DNA from: Thiofaba sp039822285
Lineage (GTDB): Bacteria > Pseudomonadota > Gammaproteobacteria > Halothiobacillales > Halothiobacillaceae
Direction: 5' to 3'
Length of the DNA: 64,000 nucleotides
Assembly (NCBI RefSeq): GCF_039822285.1
Contig: NZ_JBAJEY010000002.1
Coordinates: 372,001 to 436,000 of the forward strand
Part shown: piece by piece, positions 15,372-22,260 of the stretch
Layout: each line of letters starts with the position of its first letter
How positions within the stretch are numbered: position 1 is the first letter of the stretch
The notes under the pieces: model-generated
Database searches by the model: none
Seen by the model: only the letters and a program-made list of their open reading frames with translations
What the model was told of the DNA's origin: nothing
Position numbers and translations under genes: made by a program

Positions 15372-16736
15372 TCAGAACAGGCGCAGGTAGCGATTCCGCT
15401 CCCAGTCGGACACGTGGCTGTGGTAGTCCAGCCATTCCTGGCGCTTGAAGTCGGCATAGGTGCGGAACATCAGCGGCCCCATCACCTCCTCGGACAGCGG
15501 GTCGGCTTCGAAGGCATCCACGGCCTCCTCGAGGTTGCGCGGCAGCAGCTCGATCCCGCGCGCCTTCAGCTCGGCGGTCGGCAGCTGGTACATGTTCTCG
15601 GTGTTCGGTGCGCCGGGGTCGAGCCCCTCGCGGATGCCTTCCAGCCCGGCAGCCAGCATCATCGCCGCGCCCAGGTAGAAGTTGCCGGAGATGTCCGCCG
15701 CGCGACATTCGACCCGGCCGCCGCCGAGCGGGATGCGCATCATGTTGGTGCGGTTGTTGTTGCCGTAGCAGACGTAGACCGGTGCCCAGGTGAAGCCGGA
15801 CATGCTGCCCTTGCGCACCAGTCGTTTGTAGCTGTTGACGGTCGGGGCGATCACGGCGGCGATGGCCCTGGCGTGGCGCAGGATGCCGGCGGTGAACTGG
15901 TAACCGAGCGCCGACAGGCCGCAGCCGCGCGGATCATGGTCGTCCTCGAACAGGTTGGCGCCGGTCTCGTGGTCGGCCAGCGACATGTTGTAGTGCGCGC
16001 CGGATCCGGTGCGGTTGGCGAAGGGTTTGGGCATGAAGCTGGCGAAGAAGCCGTGCTTCTTGGCCAGCTCGCGCACCATCATGCGGAAGAAGGTGACGCG
16101 GTCGGCGGTGGTCAGCGCGTTGGCATACATGAAGTCGGTCTCGAACTGGCCGTTCGCATCCTCGTGGTCGAAGGAGTAGACGTCCCAGCCGAGTTTGTTC
16201 ATGGCCTGCACAAGCTCGTCCACCAGCGGGTAGCTGTCGAGCAGGCCCTCCACGTCGTAGCAGGGCTTGGCCAGGGTGTCGCGCGGGCTGGCTGGCACGG
16301 GGCGGCCGTCTTCGCCTTCGCGCAGGATGAAGAACTCGGTCTCCACGCCGAGGTTGAAGGTGAACCCCATCTCGGCCGCCTTTGCCAGCTGGCGCTTGAG
16401 GATGCCGCGTGCACAGGCCTCGAAGGGCTGGCCCTGATGGTAGAGGTCGCTGGCGAACCAGACGACCTCGGGATTCCACGGCAGCACGGTGGCGGAGGAC
16501 GGGTCGGGGCGGGCGGAGACCTCCTCGTCGCTGATCGCCTGCGGCACGCCGTCCAGCGCCGCGCCGGTGTACAGCTCGGAGCCGCGCAGCATCTGGTCGA
16601 TGTGGGCGAGCGGCACCGCCTTGGCCTTGGACACGCCGTGGATGTCGACGAAGCTGGCGAGGGCATATTTCACGCCTTCGTTCTCGAGGGCGCTGTGGAG
16701 GGCCTGGATTTCAGGTGAGCGGGGGTGTTTGGCCAT
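15372..16736 (-). CDS. glnT: Type III glutamine-synthetase-like ligase (GlnT family)
   Basis: ATP-dependent gamma-glutamyl ligase of 454 residues. Conserved features include VETEFFIL (metal-binding glutamates), the substrate loop SGAHYNMSLAD and NRTNMMRIP for phosphate/ATP binding. It resembles the short GlnT group, which also contains gamma-glutamylmethylamide synthetases, rather than housekeeping GlnA. It is the last gene of the operon headed by a guanidine-I riboswitch, after a creatininase-family gene. It may fix the ammonia released or ligate glutamate to another amine; the sequence does not decide. Confidence 0.85.
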   Translation of the reverse strand: MAKHPRSPEIQALHSALENEGVKYALASFVDIHGVSKAKAVPLAHIDQMLRGSELYTGAALDGVPQAISDEEVSARPDPSSATVLPWNPEVVWFASDLYHQGQPFEACARGILKRQLAKAAEMGFTFNLGVETEFFILREGEDGRPVPASPRDTLAKPCYDVEGLLDSYPLVDELVQAMNKLGWDVYSFDHEDANGQFETDFMYANALTTADRVTFFRMMVRELAKKHGFFASFMPKPFANRTGSGAHYNMSLADHETGANLFEDDHDPRGCGLSALGYQFTAGILRHARAIAAVIAPTVNSYKRLVRKGSMSGFTWAPVYVCYGNNNRTNMMRIPLGGGRVECRAADISGNFYLGAAMMLAAGLEGIREGLDPGAPNTENMYQLPTAELKARGIELLPRNLEEAVDAFEADPLSEEVMGPLMFRTYADFKRQEWLDYHSHVSDWERNRYLRLF

Positions 16737-16763
16737 GGTGGAGGTTCCTGGTCGGGGGTGGGG

Positions 16764-17552
16764 TTAAATCAGGGCGTCGTGCCACATCTCGAGGGGCGTG
16801 GTCTCGTGCAGGGCCTTTTCGAGCTGGGCGGCAAGCGACCTGACGCAGCGCTCTAGCAGCTCGCGGCCTTCGGTAGCGCTGGCCCGGCTTGGCTGGCCGA
16901 CCACGCCGTGCAGGCATTCCTGGTCGACCCGGTAGCTGAAGAAGCAGCCGGCCGAGCGGTCGGGTTCGTCAACGGCCTTGTCCATCCGCACCAGCTCCGG
17001 ATGGAGCGCCAGCATCAGCGAGGTCTCGGCGCAGTTGGCGTGGAAGTTTTCCGCATCCTGGTGGTACTGCCGGCGGACCTCGGTGGAGATGTCCCACAGC
17101 GAGCGCAGGGAGATGCGCATCGTTGGGATGTCGTGACGGATGTTCTCCAGTGCGCAGCGCAGCGGTGCCCAGTTGGTCACGTGGCCGTTGAGCAGCAGCA
17201 GGCGGCGGAAGCCAGCGGCATGCACCCACTCGGCAATCTCGAGGACCATCCGGGACAGCGTTTCCGGGCGCAGGGAGAGGGTGCCGGCCCACTGGGTGGA
17301 ATGACCGAGAGAACACCCATAGGAGAGGGCGGGCAGCACCGGGATGCCGGTCAGGGTGGATGCGCCTTCGGCCACTGCGACGGCGGAGAGGGTGTCCACG
17401 CCGACCGGCAGGTGGGGGCCGTGCTGCTCGGTGGCGCCGACCGGAAGGATCGCCATGTCGATGCCTGCGGGGGGCAAGGCGGCAATATCTTCCCAGCGCA
17501 GCTCCGCCCAGCGGACGGGGGCGCCGTCAGGCAGGGGGTACGAGTTCGTCAT
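16764..17552 (-). CDS. Creatininase-family amidohydrolase
   Basis: A 262-residue metalloenzyme of the creatininase fold. Metal-ligand motifs are present: PVGATEQHGPHLPVGVDT near residue 37 (Glu, His and Asp), LNGHVTNW near 120 and HANCAETS near 172 (Glu). The family hydrolyses C-N bonds in creatinine, formylated pterin precursors and peptides, so the substrate is open. It overlaps the ABC ATPase gene by 26 bases, showing it belongs to the import operon. Under a guanidine riboswitch, a guanidino or formamide compound is a plausible substrate (inference). Confidence 0.88.
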   Translation of the reverse strand: MTNSYPLPDGAPVRWAELRWEDIAALPPAGIDMAILPVGATEQHGPHLPVGVDTLSAVAVAEGASTLTGIPVLPALSYGCSLGHSTQWAGTLSLRPETLSRMVLEIAEWVHAAGFRRLLLLNGHVTNWAPLRCALENIRHDIPTMRISLRSLWDISTEVRRQYHQDAENFHANCAETSLMLALHPELVRMDKAVDEPDRSAGCFFSYRVDQECLHGVVGQPSRASATEGRELLERCVRSLAAQLEKALHETTPLEMWHDALI

Positions 17553-18327
17553 GGAAGCGCTCCGTGCGGCTGGTGGTCTCGACCAGCTCCGTGTACAGCT
17601 TCTTGTGGGTCACCCCGAGCGGGATGTCGTAGGTGATGGTGGCGCCGTAGGCCCCCGGCGCCTGGGGGTCGAGACGCACCTTGTCGAACACCAGCAGGCG
17701 GGTGCCCAGCTCGAAACCTTCCTTGATGTCGTGGGTGATCATGAAGATGTTCATCTTGTGCTCGTCCCACAGGCGCAGGATGAGCTGGTGCATGTCGGCG
17801 CTGATGCCCGGGTCCAGCGCTCCGAACGGCTCGTCCAGCAGCAGCACCTTGGGCCGCTTGATCACCGCCTGGGCGATGGACAGGCGCTGCTGCATGCCGC
17901 CGGACAGGGCGCTCGGATACTTGTGGCGCGCGCCATACAGCCCAACCTCCTCCAGCACCGCCTCCGCCTCTGCGGCGGCGGCCCTGCGCCTTGCGCCGAA
18001 TAAGCGTCCCAGGAGGGGCGCTTGCGCAAGTTCCAGGCCGAGGAGCACGTTCTCGAGCACGGTCAGGTGCGGGAAGACCGAGTAGCGCTGGAACACGATG
18101 CCGCGGTCCGGCCCCGGCTCGGCGGGCAACGGCTGGCCGTCGATCAGGAAGGTGCCGCGCGAGGGCTGCTCGATGCCGAGCAGCATGCGCAGGAAGGTGG
18201 TCTTGCCGCAGCCCGAGGCGCCGACGATGGTGATGAACTCATGATCCTTCACCTCCAGGTTGACGTTCTCGAGCACAACCTGGTCGCCGTATTCCTTCCA
18301 CAGGTGCTTGATCGAGAGGGTGGTCAT
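17527..18327 (-). CDS. ABC transporter ATPase of the guanidine/urea-type importer
   Basis: Cytosolic ATPase of 266 residues in the nitrate/taurine (TauB/SsuB) group. Walker A is GASGCGKTT near residue 36, the signature is LSGGMQQRLSIAQA, and Walker B is LLLDEPFGALD followed by the switch histidine in MITHDIKEG. A C-terminal extension of about 40 residues follows. It starts within the 4-base overlap with the permease gene, so permease and ATPase are coupled. Confidence 0.93.
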   Translation of the reverse strand: MTTLSIKHLWKEYGDQVVLENVNLEVKDHEFITIVGASGCGKTTFLRMLLGIEQPSRGTFLIDGQPLPAEPGPDRGIVFQRYSVFPHLTVLENVLLGLELAQAPLLGRLFGARRRAAAAEAEAVLEEVGLYGARHKYPSALSGGMQQRLSIAQAVIKRPKVLLLDEPFGALDPGISADMHQLILRLWDEHKMNIFMITHDIKEGFELGTRLLVFDKVRLDPQAPGAYGATITYDIPLGVTHKKLYTELVETTSRTERFHDELVPPA

Positions 18328-19145
18328 GTGCGGGCGCTCCCGACGTGGTACCAGGGGAACAGGCGGCGCGAGGCCTGGCGCAGCAGCTGGTCCATCAGGA
18401 AGGCCAGCAAGGTGATCCAGGCCACGTAGGGCAGGATCACGTCCATCGCCAGATAGCGGCGTACCAGGAAGATGCGATAGCCGAGGCCGTCCTCGGCGGC
18501 GATGGCCTCGGCCGCGATCAGGAACAGCCAGGCGGCGCCCAGGGCGAGGCGCAAGGCGTCGATCAGGCGCGGCAGCATCTGCGGCAGGATTACCCGCAGG
18601 GCGATCTGCCAGGTCGAGCCGCCGAGGGTCTGGGCCTTGATCAAAAGCTCGTGCGGCAGCTCGGCCACCCGCAGCGCGACGTCGCGCATGATGAAGGGGG
18701 CAATGCCGATCACGATCAGCACCACTTTGGCCACCTCGCCGAGGCCAAACACGATGAACAGCACCGGCAGCAGGGCGAGGGGGGGGATGAGGGAGAGCGC
18801 GGCGATGAAGGGGGAGAGCGTGGCGCGGGCGTAGGGGATCAGCCCGGTCAGGATGCCGAACACCAGTCCGATCAGCGCGCTCAAGGCCAGCCCAAGACCC
18901 AGGCGGGTGAGGCTGGCGGTGGTATCGGCCCAGAGCTGGTACTCCCCGGTGCGCTTGTCCGGCTCCAGGGCAAAGCCCTGGATCGCCTCGGCGAAGCTTG
19001 CGAGGGATGGCAGGAGCTTGTCGTTCGGGTTCGCCTCTAGACGCAGGTCGGAGGCGACCAGATAGAGGACGATCACCGCCAGGAAAGGCAGCGCGCCCAG
19101 CAGGATGGCGCGCCCCAGGCTCGGGGTCCGATTGAGCAGGCGCAT
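18324..19145 (-). CDS. ABC transporter permease of the guanidine/urea-type importer
   Basis: Inner-membrane permease of 273 residues with about six helices, of the TauC/SsuC class. The coupling-helix region follows GGSTWQIALRVILPQMLPRLIDA. It lies 1 base from the substrate-binding protein gene and overlaps the ATPase gene by 4 bases. The family member found beside urea/guanidine carboxylases is annotated as a urea-carboxylase-related transporter; guanidine is the likelier cargo given the riboswitch. Confidence 0.93.
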   Translation of the reverse strand: MRLLNRTPSLGRAILLGALPFLAVIVLYLVASDLRLEANPNDKLLPSLASFAEAIQGFALEPDKRTGEYQLWADTTASLTRLGLGLALSALIGLVFGILTGLIPYARATLSPFIAALSLIPPLALLPVLFIVFGLGEVAKVVLIVIGIAPFIMRDVALRVAELPHELLIKAQTLGGSTWQIALRVILPQMLPRLIDALRLALGAAWLFLIAAEAIAAEDGLGYRIFLVRRYLAMDVILPYVAWITLLAFLMDQLLRQASRRLFPWYHVGSART

Positions 19146-19146
19146 G

Positions 19147-20238
19147 TCAGAGCTTTCCTTCAGCGGCCATGTTCATGTAGTCGGCATCGAAGCGCAGCTT
19201 GACGTTCTTCGCATCGCCCAGGGTCTTGCCGCCCGGGAAGGCCATGCCGACCGCGTCCGCGCTCTTCGCGCCCTGGCCAAGCAGGCCGTGGCTGAAGGAG
19301 AAGGTGCGCACGAGATCCATGGTCTTCACCAGATCAGCGCTCTTGCTGAAAGTGACCGCCTCGCCCGGGGTGTAGAACATCCGGGTGGTCTTGAGCTGAG
19401 CATCGAAGCCGGCGAGGTCGGTGCCGGAGGCATTGGCCATCGCCCCGCGTGCGGCCTTGCCTGCCGCGTCATCGCGGGACATGACGGCCATGGTCTCGTA
19501 CCACGCGCCCACCAGGGCCTTGCCCAGCTTGGGGTTGTCCTGCAGCGTCTTCGTGTTGACCACCAGCAGGTCGAGGATCTCGCCCGGGATCTGGCTGGAG
19601 TCGAACACCAGGGAGGCGCCCGGCATCGCCTTGATCGCGGAGAGTTGTGGGTTCCAGGTCACCACCGCCGTTACGTTCGGGGTGCCGTAGGCGGCGATGA
19701 TGTCGGCATCCGAGGTGTTGACCACCTTGATGTCCTTTTCCTTGAGCTTGACCGTCTCCAGCGCCCGCGCGAGCAGGTAGTGGGACACGGACAGCTCGAC
19801 CAGGTTGACCTTCTGGCCCTTGATGTCAGCGAGCTTCTTGCCCGTGCCCTTGAGCACGATGCCGTCGTTGCCATTGGAGAAATCGCCGATGATCAGGGCG
19901 GTGCTGTCCACCCCGCTGGCGGCGGGAATGGTCAGTGCATCCATGTTGGTCATGGTGCAGCCGTCGAACTGGCCGGCGGTGAACTGGTTGATGGACTCGA
20001 TGTAGTCGTTGATCTGGACGACGTCGACCTTGATGCCGTACTTGTCGGCCCACTTTTTCATGATGCCGCTCTTGGACATGTAGTCCCACGGCATCCAGCC
20101 CACATAGATGCTCCAGCCGATCTTGAACTCGCTCTTTTCGGCGGCAAGGGCGGCGGGGCTGCTCATGGCAAGGCCAGTCGTGAGTGCCGTGGCCATGACC
20201 AGCGGCTTGAGAACCCTGGAAAGAAGAGATCTGTGCAT
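19147..20238 (-). CDS. Periplasmic substrate-binding protein of the guanidine/urea-type importer
   Basis: A 363-residue precursor with a signal peptide ending near residue 33 (PAALAAEKSEF), then a two-lobed TauA/NMT1-type binding domain beginning FKIGWSIYVGWMPWDYM. It corresponds to the urea-carboxylase-associated binding protein family. ATG 20238 was chosen because GAGGAG lies 8 bases upstream and a proper signal peptide follows. A second in-frame ATG at 20322, also with a GAGGAG site, would add 28 residues and may be part of riboswitch control. First gene of the five-gene operon. Confidence 0.92.
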   Translation of the reverse strand: MHRSLLSRVLKPLVMATALTTGLAMSSPAALAAEKSEFKIGWSIYVGWMPWDYMSKSGIMKKWADKYGIKVDVVQINDYIESINQFTAGQFDGCTMTNMDALTIPAASGVDSTALIIGDFSNGNDGIVLKGTGKKLADIKGQKVNLVELSVSHYLLARALETVKLKEKDIKVVNTSDADIIAAYGTPNVTAVVTWNPQLSAIKAMPGASLVFDSSQIPGEILDLLVVNTKTLQDNPKLGKALVGAWYETMAVMSRDDAAGKAARGAMANASGTDLAGFDAQLKTTRMFYTPGEAVTFSKSADLVKTMDLVRTFSFSHGLLGQGAKSADAVGMAFPGGKTLGDAKNVKLRFDADYMNMAAEGKL

Positions 20239-20280
20239 CGGTCCGCTCCTCAGTGTCGTGCGTTTGAAATCGCGCTGTTT

Positions 20281-20333
20281 GAGGAGTGGACACGAAGTCG
20301 CCTCGGGGATAGCAAGCTCCATGCTCACTCCTC
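20281..20333 (-). promoter_or_regulatory. Candidate riboswitch expression platform (SD/anti-SD)
   Basis: In the minus-strand RNA, GAGGAGTG (20333-20326) carries the ribosome site of the ATG at 20322. It is perfectly complementary to CACTCCTC (20288-20281). The CTCCTC core of that same segment can instead pair with GAGGAG of the second ribosome site at about 20251-20246, which serves the ATG at 20238. Mutually exclusive pairing just after the aptamer is what translational control would need. Prediction only. Confidence 0.5.
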
Positions 20334-20340
20334 GTGGGTG

Positions 20341-20435
20341 ACCTCCCGGGCTTTTGTCCCGCCGTGTATCCGCCCCAGGGCGGACCGCCTCTCTCGGACC
20401 AGCACTCCCGTGCAAGGAGCCGGAACCCTAGAGGC
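20341..20435 (-). promoter_or_regulatory. Guanidine-I (ykkC) riboswitch aptamer
   Basis: The minus strand carries the conserved ykkC segments in order: CTAGGGTTCCGGC, CTGGTCCGAGAGAGGC, ACACGGCGGGACAAAAGCCC and CGGGAGG. CGCCTCT at the 5' side pairs with AGAGGCG to close the first helix, and GGCTCC/GGAGTGC forms the second. The aptamer lies between a sigma-54 promoter and the first gene of the ABC import operon. Guanidine-I RNAs bind free guanidinium and switch on guanidine transport or breakdown genes. A covariance-model search would confirm the boundaries. Confidence 0.92.
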
Positions 20436-20451
20436 GCCCGATTAAGACAAC

Positions 20452-20466
20452 GCAAGTGCCGTGCCA
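20452..20466 (-). promoter_or_regulatory. Sigma-54 promoter of the guanidine-import operon
   Basis: The minus strand reads TGGCACGGCACTTGC, an exact match to TGGCACG-N4-TTGC. Transcription should begin about 12 bases downstream, so the riboswitch starts almost at the 5' end of the RNA. Confidence 0.9.
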
Positions 20467-20542
20467 GGACAGGCAATCCGCACCATGGCAGGGGAGTACG
20501 GCTTTGGGCACGGGGCAGACTGCGGCCAGGCGGGGCGATTTG

Positions 20543-20581
20543 GGTGCGCAGTGCACCAAAGTTGTGCGCACGGGGGTGCGC
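20543..20581. promoter_or_regulatory. NtrC-like site cluster between divergent sigma-54 promoters
   Basis: TGCACCAAAGTTGTGCG (20552-20568) matches the NtrC consensus in the left arm and partly in the right. A second inverted repeat GCGCAC-GGGG-GTGCGC overlaps its end (20566-20581), and GGTGC/GCACC arms flank 20543-20557. The cluster is about 65-90 bases from each sigma-54 promoter, suitable for activating both directions. Confidence 0.65.
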
Positions 20582-20633
20582 TCCGGTTGAAGGGACTCGT
20601 CGGAGGCCGTGCCGGGGGCGCTCCCCCGGTGTC

Positions 20634-20649
20634 TGGCACGCCACGTGCA
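20634..20649 (+). promoter_or_regulatory. Sigma-54 promoter of the guanidine-degradation operon
   Basis: TGGCACGCCACGTGCA has GG and GC ten bases apart and the TGGCACG block intact. It lies 80 bases upstream of the first DUF1989 gene. No riboswitch-like sequence lies between it and the gene, unlike the opposite operon. Confidence 0.85.
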
Positions 20650-20728
20650 AGGATGAACGTGTGCGCCGGGTGTTCGGGGACTTGGCCTGCGCACACACAA
20701 CCCCTGCATTCATTACGGAGTACTGTCC

Positions 20729-21469
20729 ATGACCTCCCATGCGGACATGTCCCGTCCTGAGTCCATCCTGTGGGAAGAGCTGGTCCCCGGCGGCAACCAC
20801 TGGTCCGGTCTCATGCGACGCGGCACGGCCCTGCGCCTGACCGATCTTCAGGGCGGCGCCAATCTCTCGGCCCTGTTCTACAACTTCGACGAGCGCCTCG
20901 AGCGCTACAACATGGCGGACACGCTCAAGGCCCAGCACACCGCCCTGCTCACCCGAGGGCATGTGCTGATGTCCGACATGGGGCGCGTGCTTGCCTCCAT
21001 CGTGGCCGACGATGTCGGGGGGCACGATGCCTTCTGCGGGGTGTCCGACGCCGCCCTGATCCGTGAGAAGTACGGCGAGCGCCCGTTCGGCGTGGCGCGC
21101 AATGCCATGTACCGCAACGGCCGCGACGGGCTCCTGATCGAGCTCGGCAAGTGGGGGCTGGGCAAGCGCGACCTGGTCCCCGGGGTCAACTTCTTCAGCC
21201 GCGTGATCGTGGGGGAGGAGGGCGAGCTGTCCTTCGCCACGGGTCACTCCTACCCCGGCGCCACGGTGGACCTGCGTTTCGACATGAATGTGCTGGTGGT
21301 GCTCTCCGCCGCGCCGCACCCGCTCGACCCCAAGCCTGAATACGCCCCGGGGCCGGTCCTGCTGACCGCCTACCGCGCGGGGCTGGCCGCGGCGGATGAC
21401 TATTGCCGCACCTTCCGGCCGGAAAACGCGCGCGCCTTCATCAACACCGAACGCTATTTCGCCGAGTGA
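20729..21469 (+). CDS. DUF1989 protein, carboxyguanidine deiminase subunit (UAAP2-type)
   Basis: A 246-residue cytosolic protein of the urea-carboxylase-associated family. Related pairs have been shown to form a carboxyguanidine deiminase (CgdAB) that turns carboxyguanidine into allophanate and ammonia. The N-terminal half has the family segment NLSALFYNFDERLERYN, and VPGVNFFSRV is shared with its partner. The ATG follows an ACGGAG site. It is 10 bases upstream of the second DUF1989 gene. Which gene corresponds to cgdA and which to cgdB is not assigned here. Confidence 0.88.
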   Translation: MTSHADMSRPESILWEELVPGGNHWSGLMRRGTALRLTDLQGGANLSALFYNFDERLERYNMADTLKAQHTALLTRGHVLMSDMGRVLASIVADDVGGHDAFCGVSDAALIREKYGERPFGVARNAMYRNGRDGLLIELGKWGLGKRDLVPGVNFFSRVIVGEEGELSFATGHSYPGATVDLRFDMNVLVVLSAAPHPLDPKPEYAPGPVLLTAYRAGLAAADDYCRTFRPENARAFINTERYFAE

Positions 21470-21479
21470 GGGGGCGACC

Positions 21480-22139
21480 ATGAACATGCTGATCGAAAGT
21501 CCGCTCGACCCGCGCGATGCGGTGCTGGATGAAATCTGCCCGGCGGGCGAGGCCTGGATGGGCACGGTCAGGAAGGGGCAGACCTTCCGCATCGTCGACC
21601 TGGAGGGCAACCAGGCGGTGGATACCCTGTTCTACAACGCACATGATGCCGAGGAGCGCTACAGCGCGACCGACACCATCCGCCGTCAGGGAAGGCTGTA
21701 CCTGACCACCGGCTCACGCCTGATCTCCTCGGAAGGCAATGTGATGCTGACCATCACCGCCGACACCTGCGGCCGCCACGACACGCTCGGCGGCGCCTGC
21801 GCGGCGGAGAGCAACACCGTGCGTTACGCACTCGACAAGCGTCCGATGCATAGTTGCCGCGACAACTTCATGCACGCCCTGAACGCCTGTGGCTGTGCCC
21901 ACCACCTGGGGATGAGCAAGCGTGACATCACCAGCAACATCAACTTCTTCATGAACGTGCCCGTGACCCCCGAGGGCCGGCTCAGCTTCGAGGACGGCAT
22001 CTCCGCGCCCGGCAAGTACGTCGAGATGCGCGCCGAGATGGACGTGGTGGTGCTGATCTCCAACTGCCCGCAGCTCAACAACCCCTGCAACGCCTACAAC
22101 CCGACCCCGATCCGCCTGCTGGTGTGGGATCCGGTGTGA
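21480..22139 (+). CDS. DUF1989 protein, carboxyguanidine deiminase subunit (UAAP1-type)
   Basis: Second member of the DUF1989 pair, 219 residues. It shares AVDTLFYNAHDAEERYSATDT and the SNINFFMNVP segment with its partner. It carries several cysteine/histidine motifs (TCGRHDTLGG, ACGCAHHLGM) that may bind metal or take part in catalysis. The start is set by GAGGGGG 6 bases upstream. Followed after 121 bases by the carboxylase gene. Function is assigned from the characterised family, not from this sequence alone. Confidence 0.88.
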   Translation: MNMLIESPLDPRDAVLDEICPAGEAWMGTVRKGQTFRIVDLEGNQAVDTLFYNAHDAEERYSATDTIRRQGRLYLTTGSRLISSEGNVMLTITADTCGRHDTLGGACAAESNTVRYALDKRPMHSCRDNFMHALNACGCAHHLGMSKRDITSNINFFMNVPVTPEGRLSFEDGISAPGKYVEMRAEMDVVVLISNCPQLNNPCNAYNPTPIRLLVWDPV

Positions 22140-22260
22140 TCAGGCCCGCGCGCGGGACGGCCCGCGTTGCCATCCGAACCCGCCGGGACGACCCGGCATC
22201 CCCCGCGAACGAGGCCAGCAGAGTCCGGTGCGGCATGGGAAGGAGTCGAGGACCCCAACG

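Noticed and set aside
15372..16736. Housekeeping GlnA glutamine synthetase
   Set aside because: The protein resembles the GlnT/type III short group, lies at the end of a guanidine-responsive operon and has no glnL/glnG neighbours.
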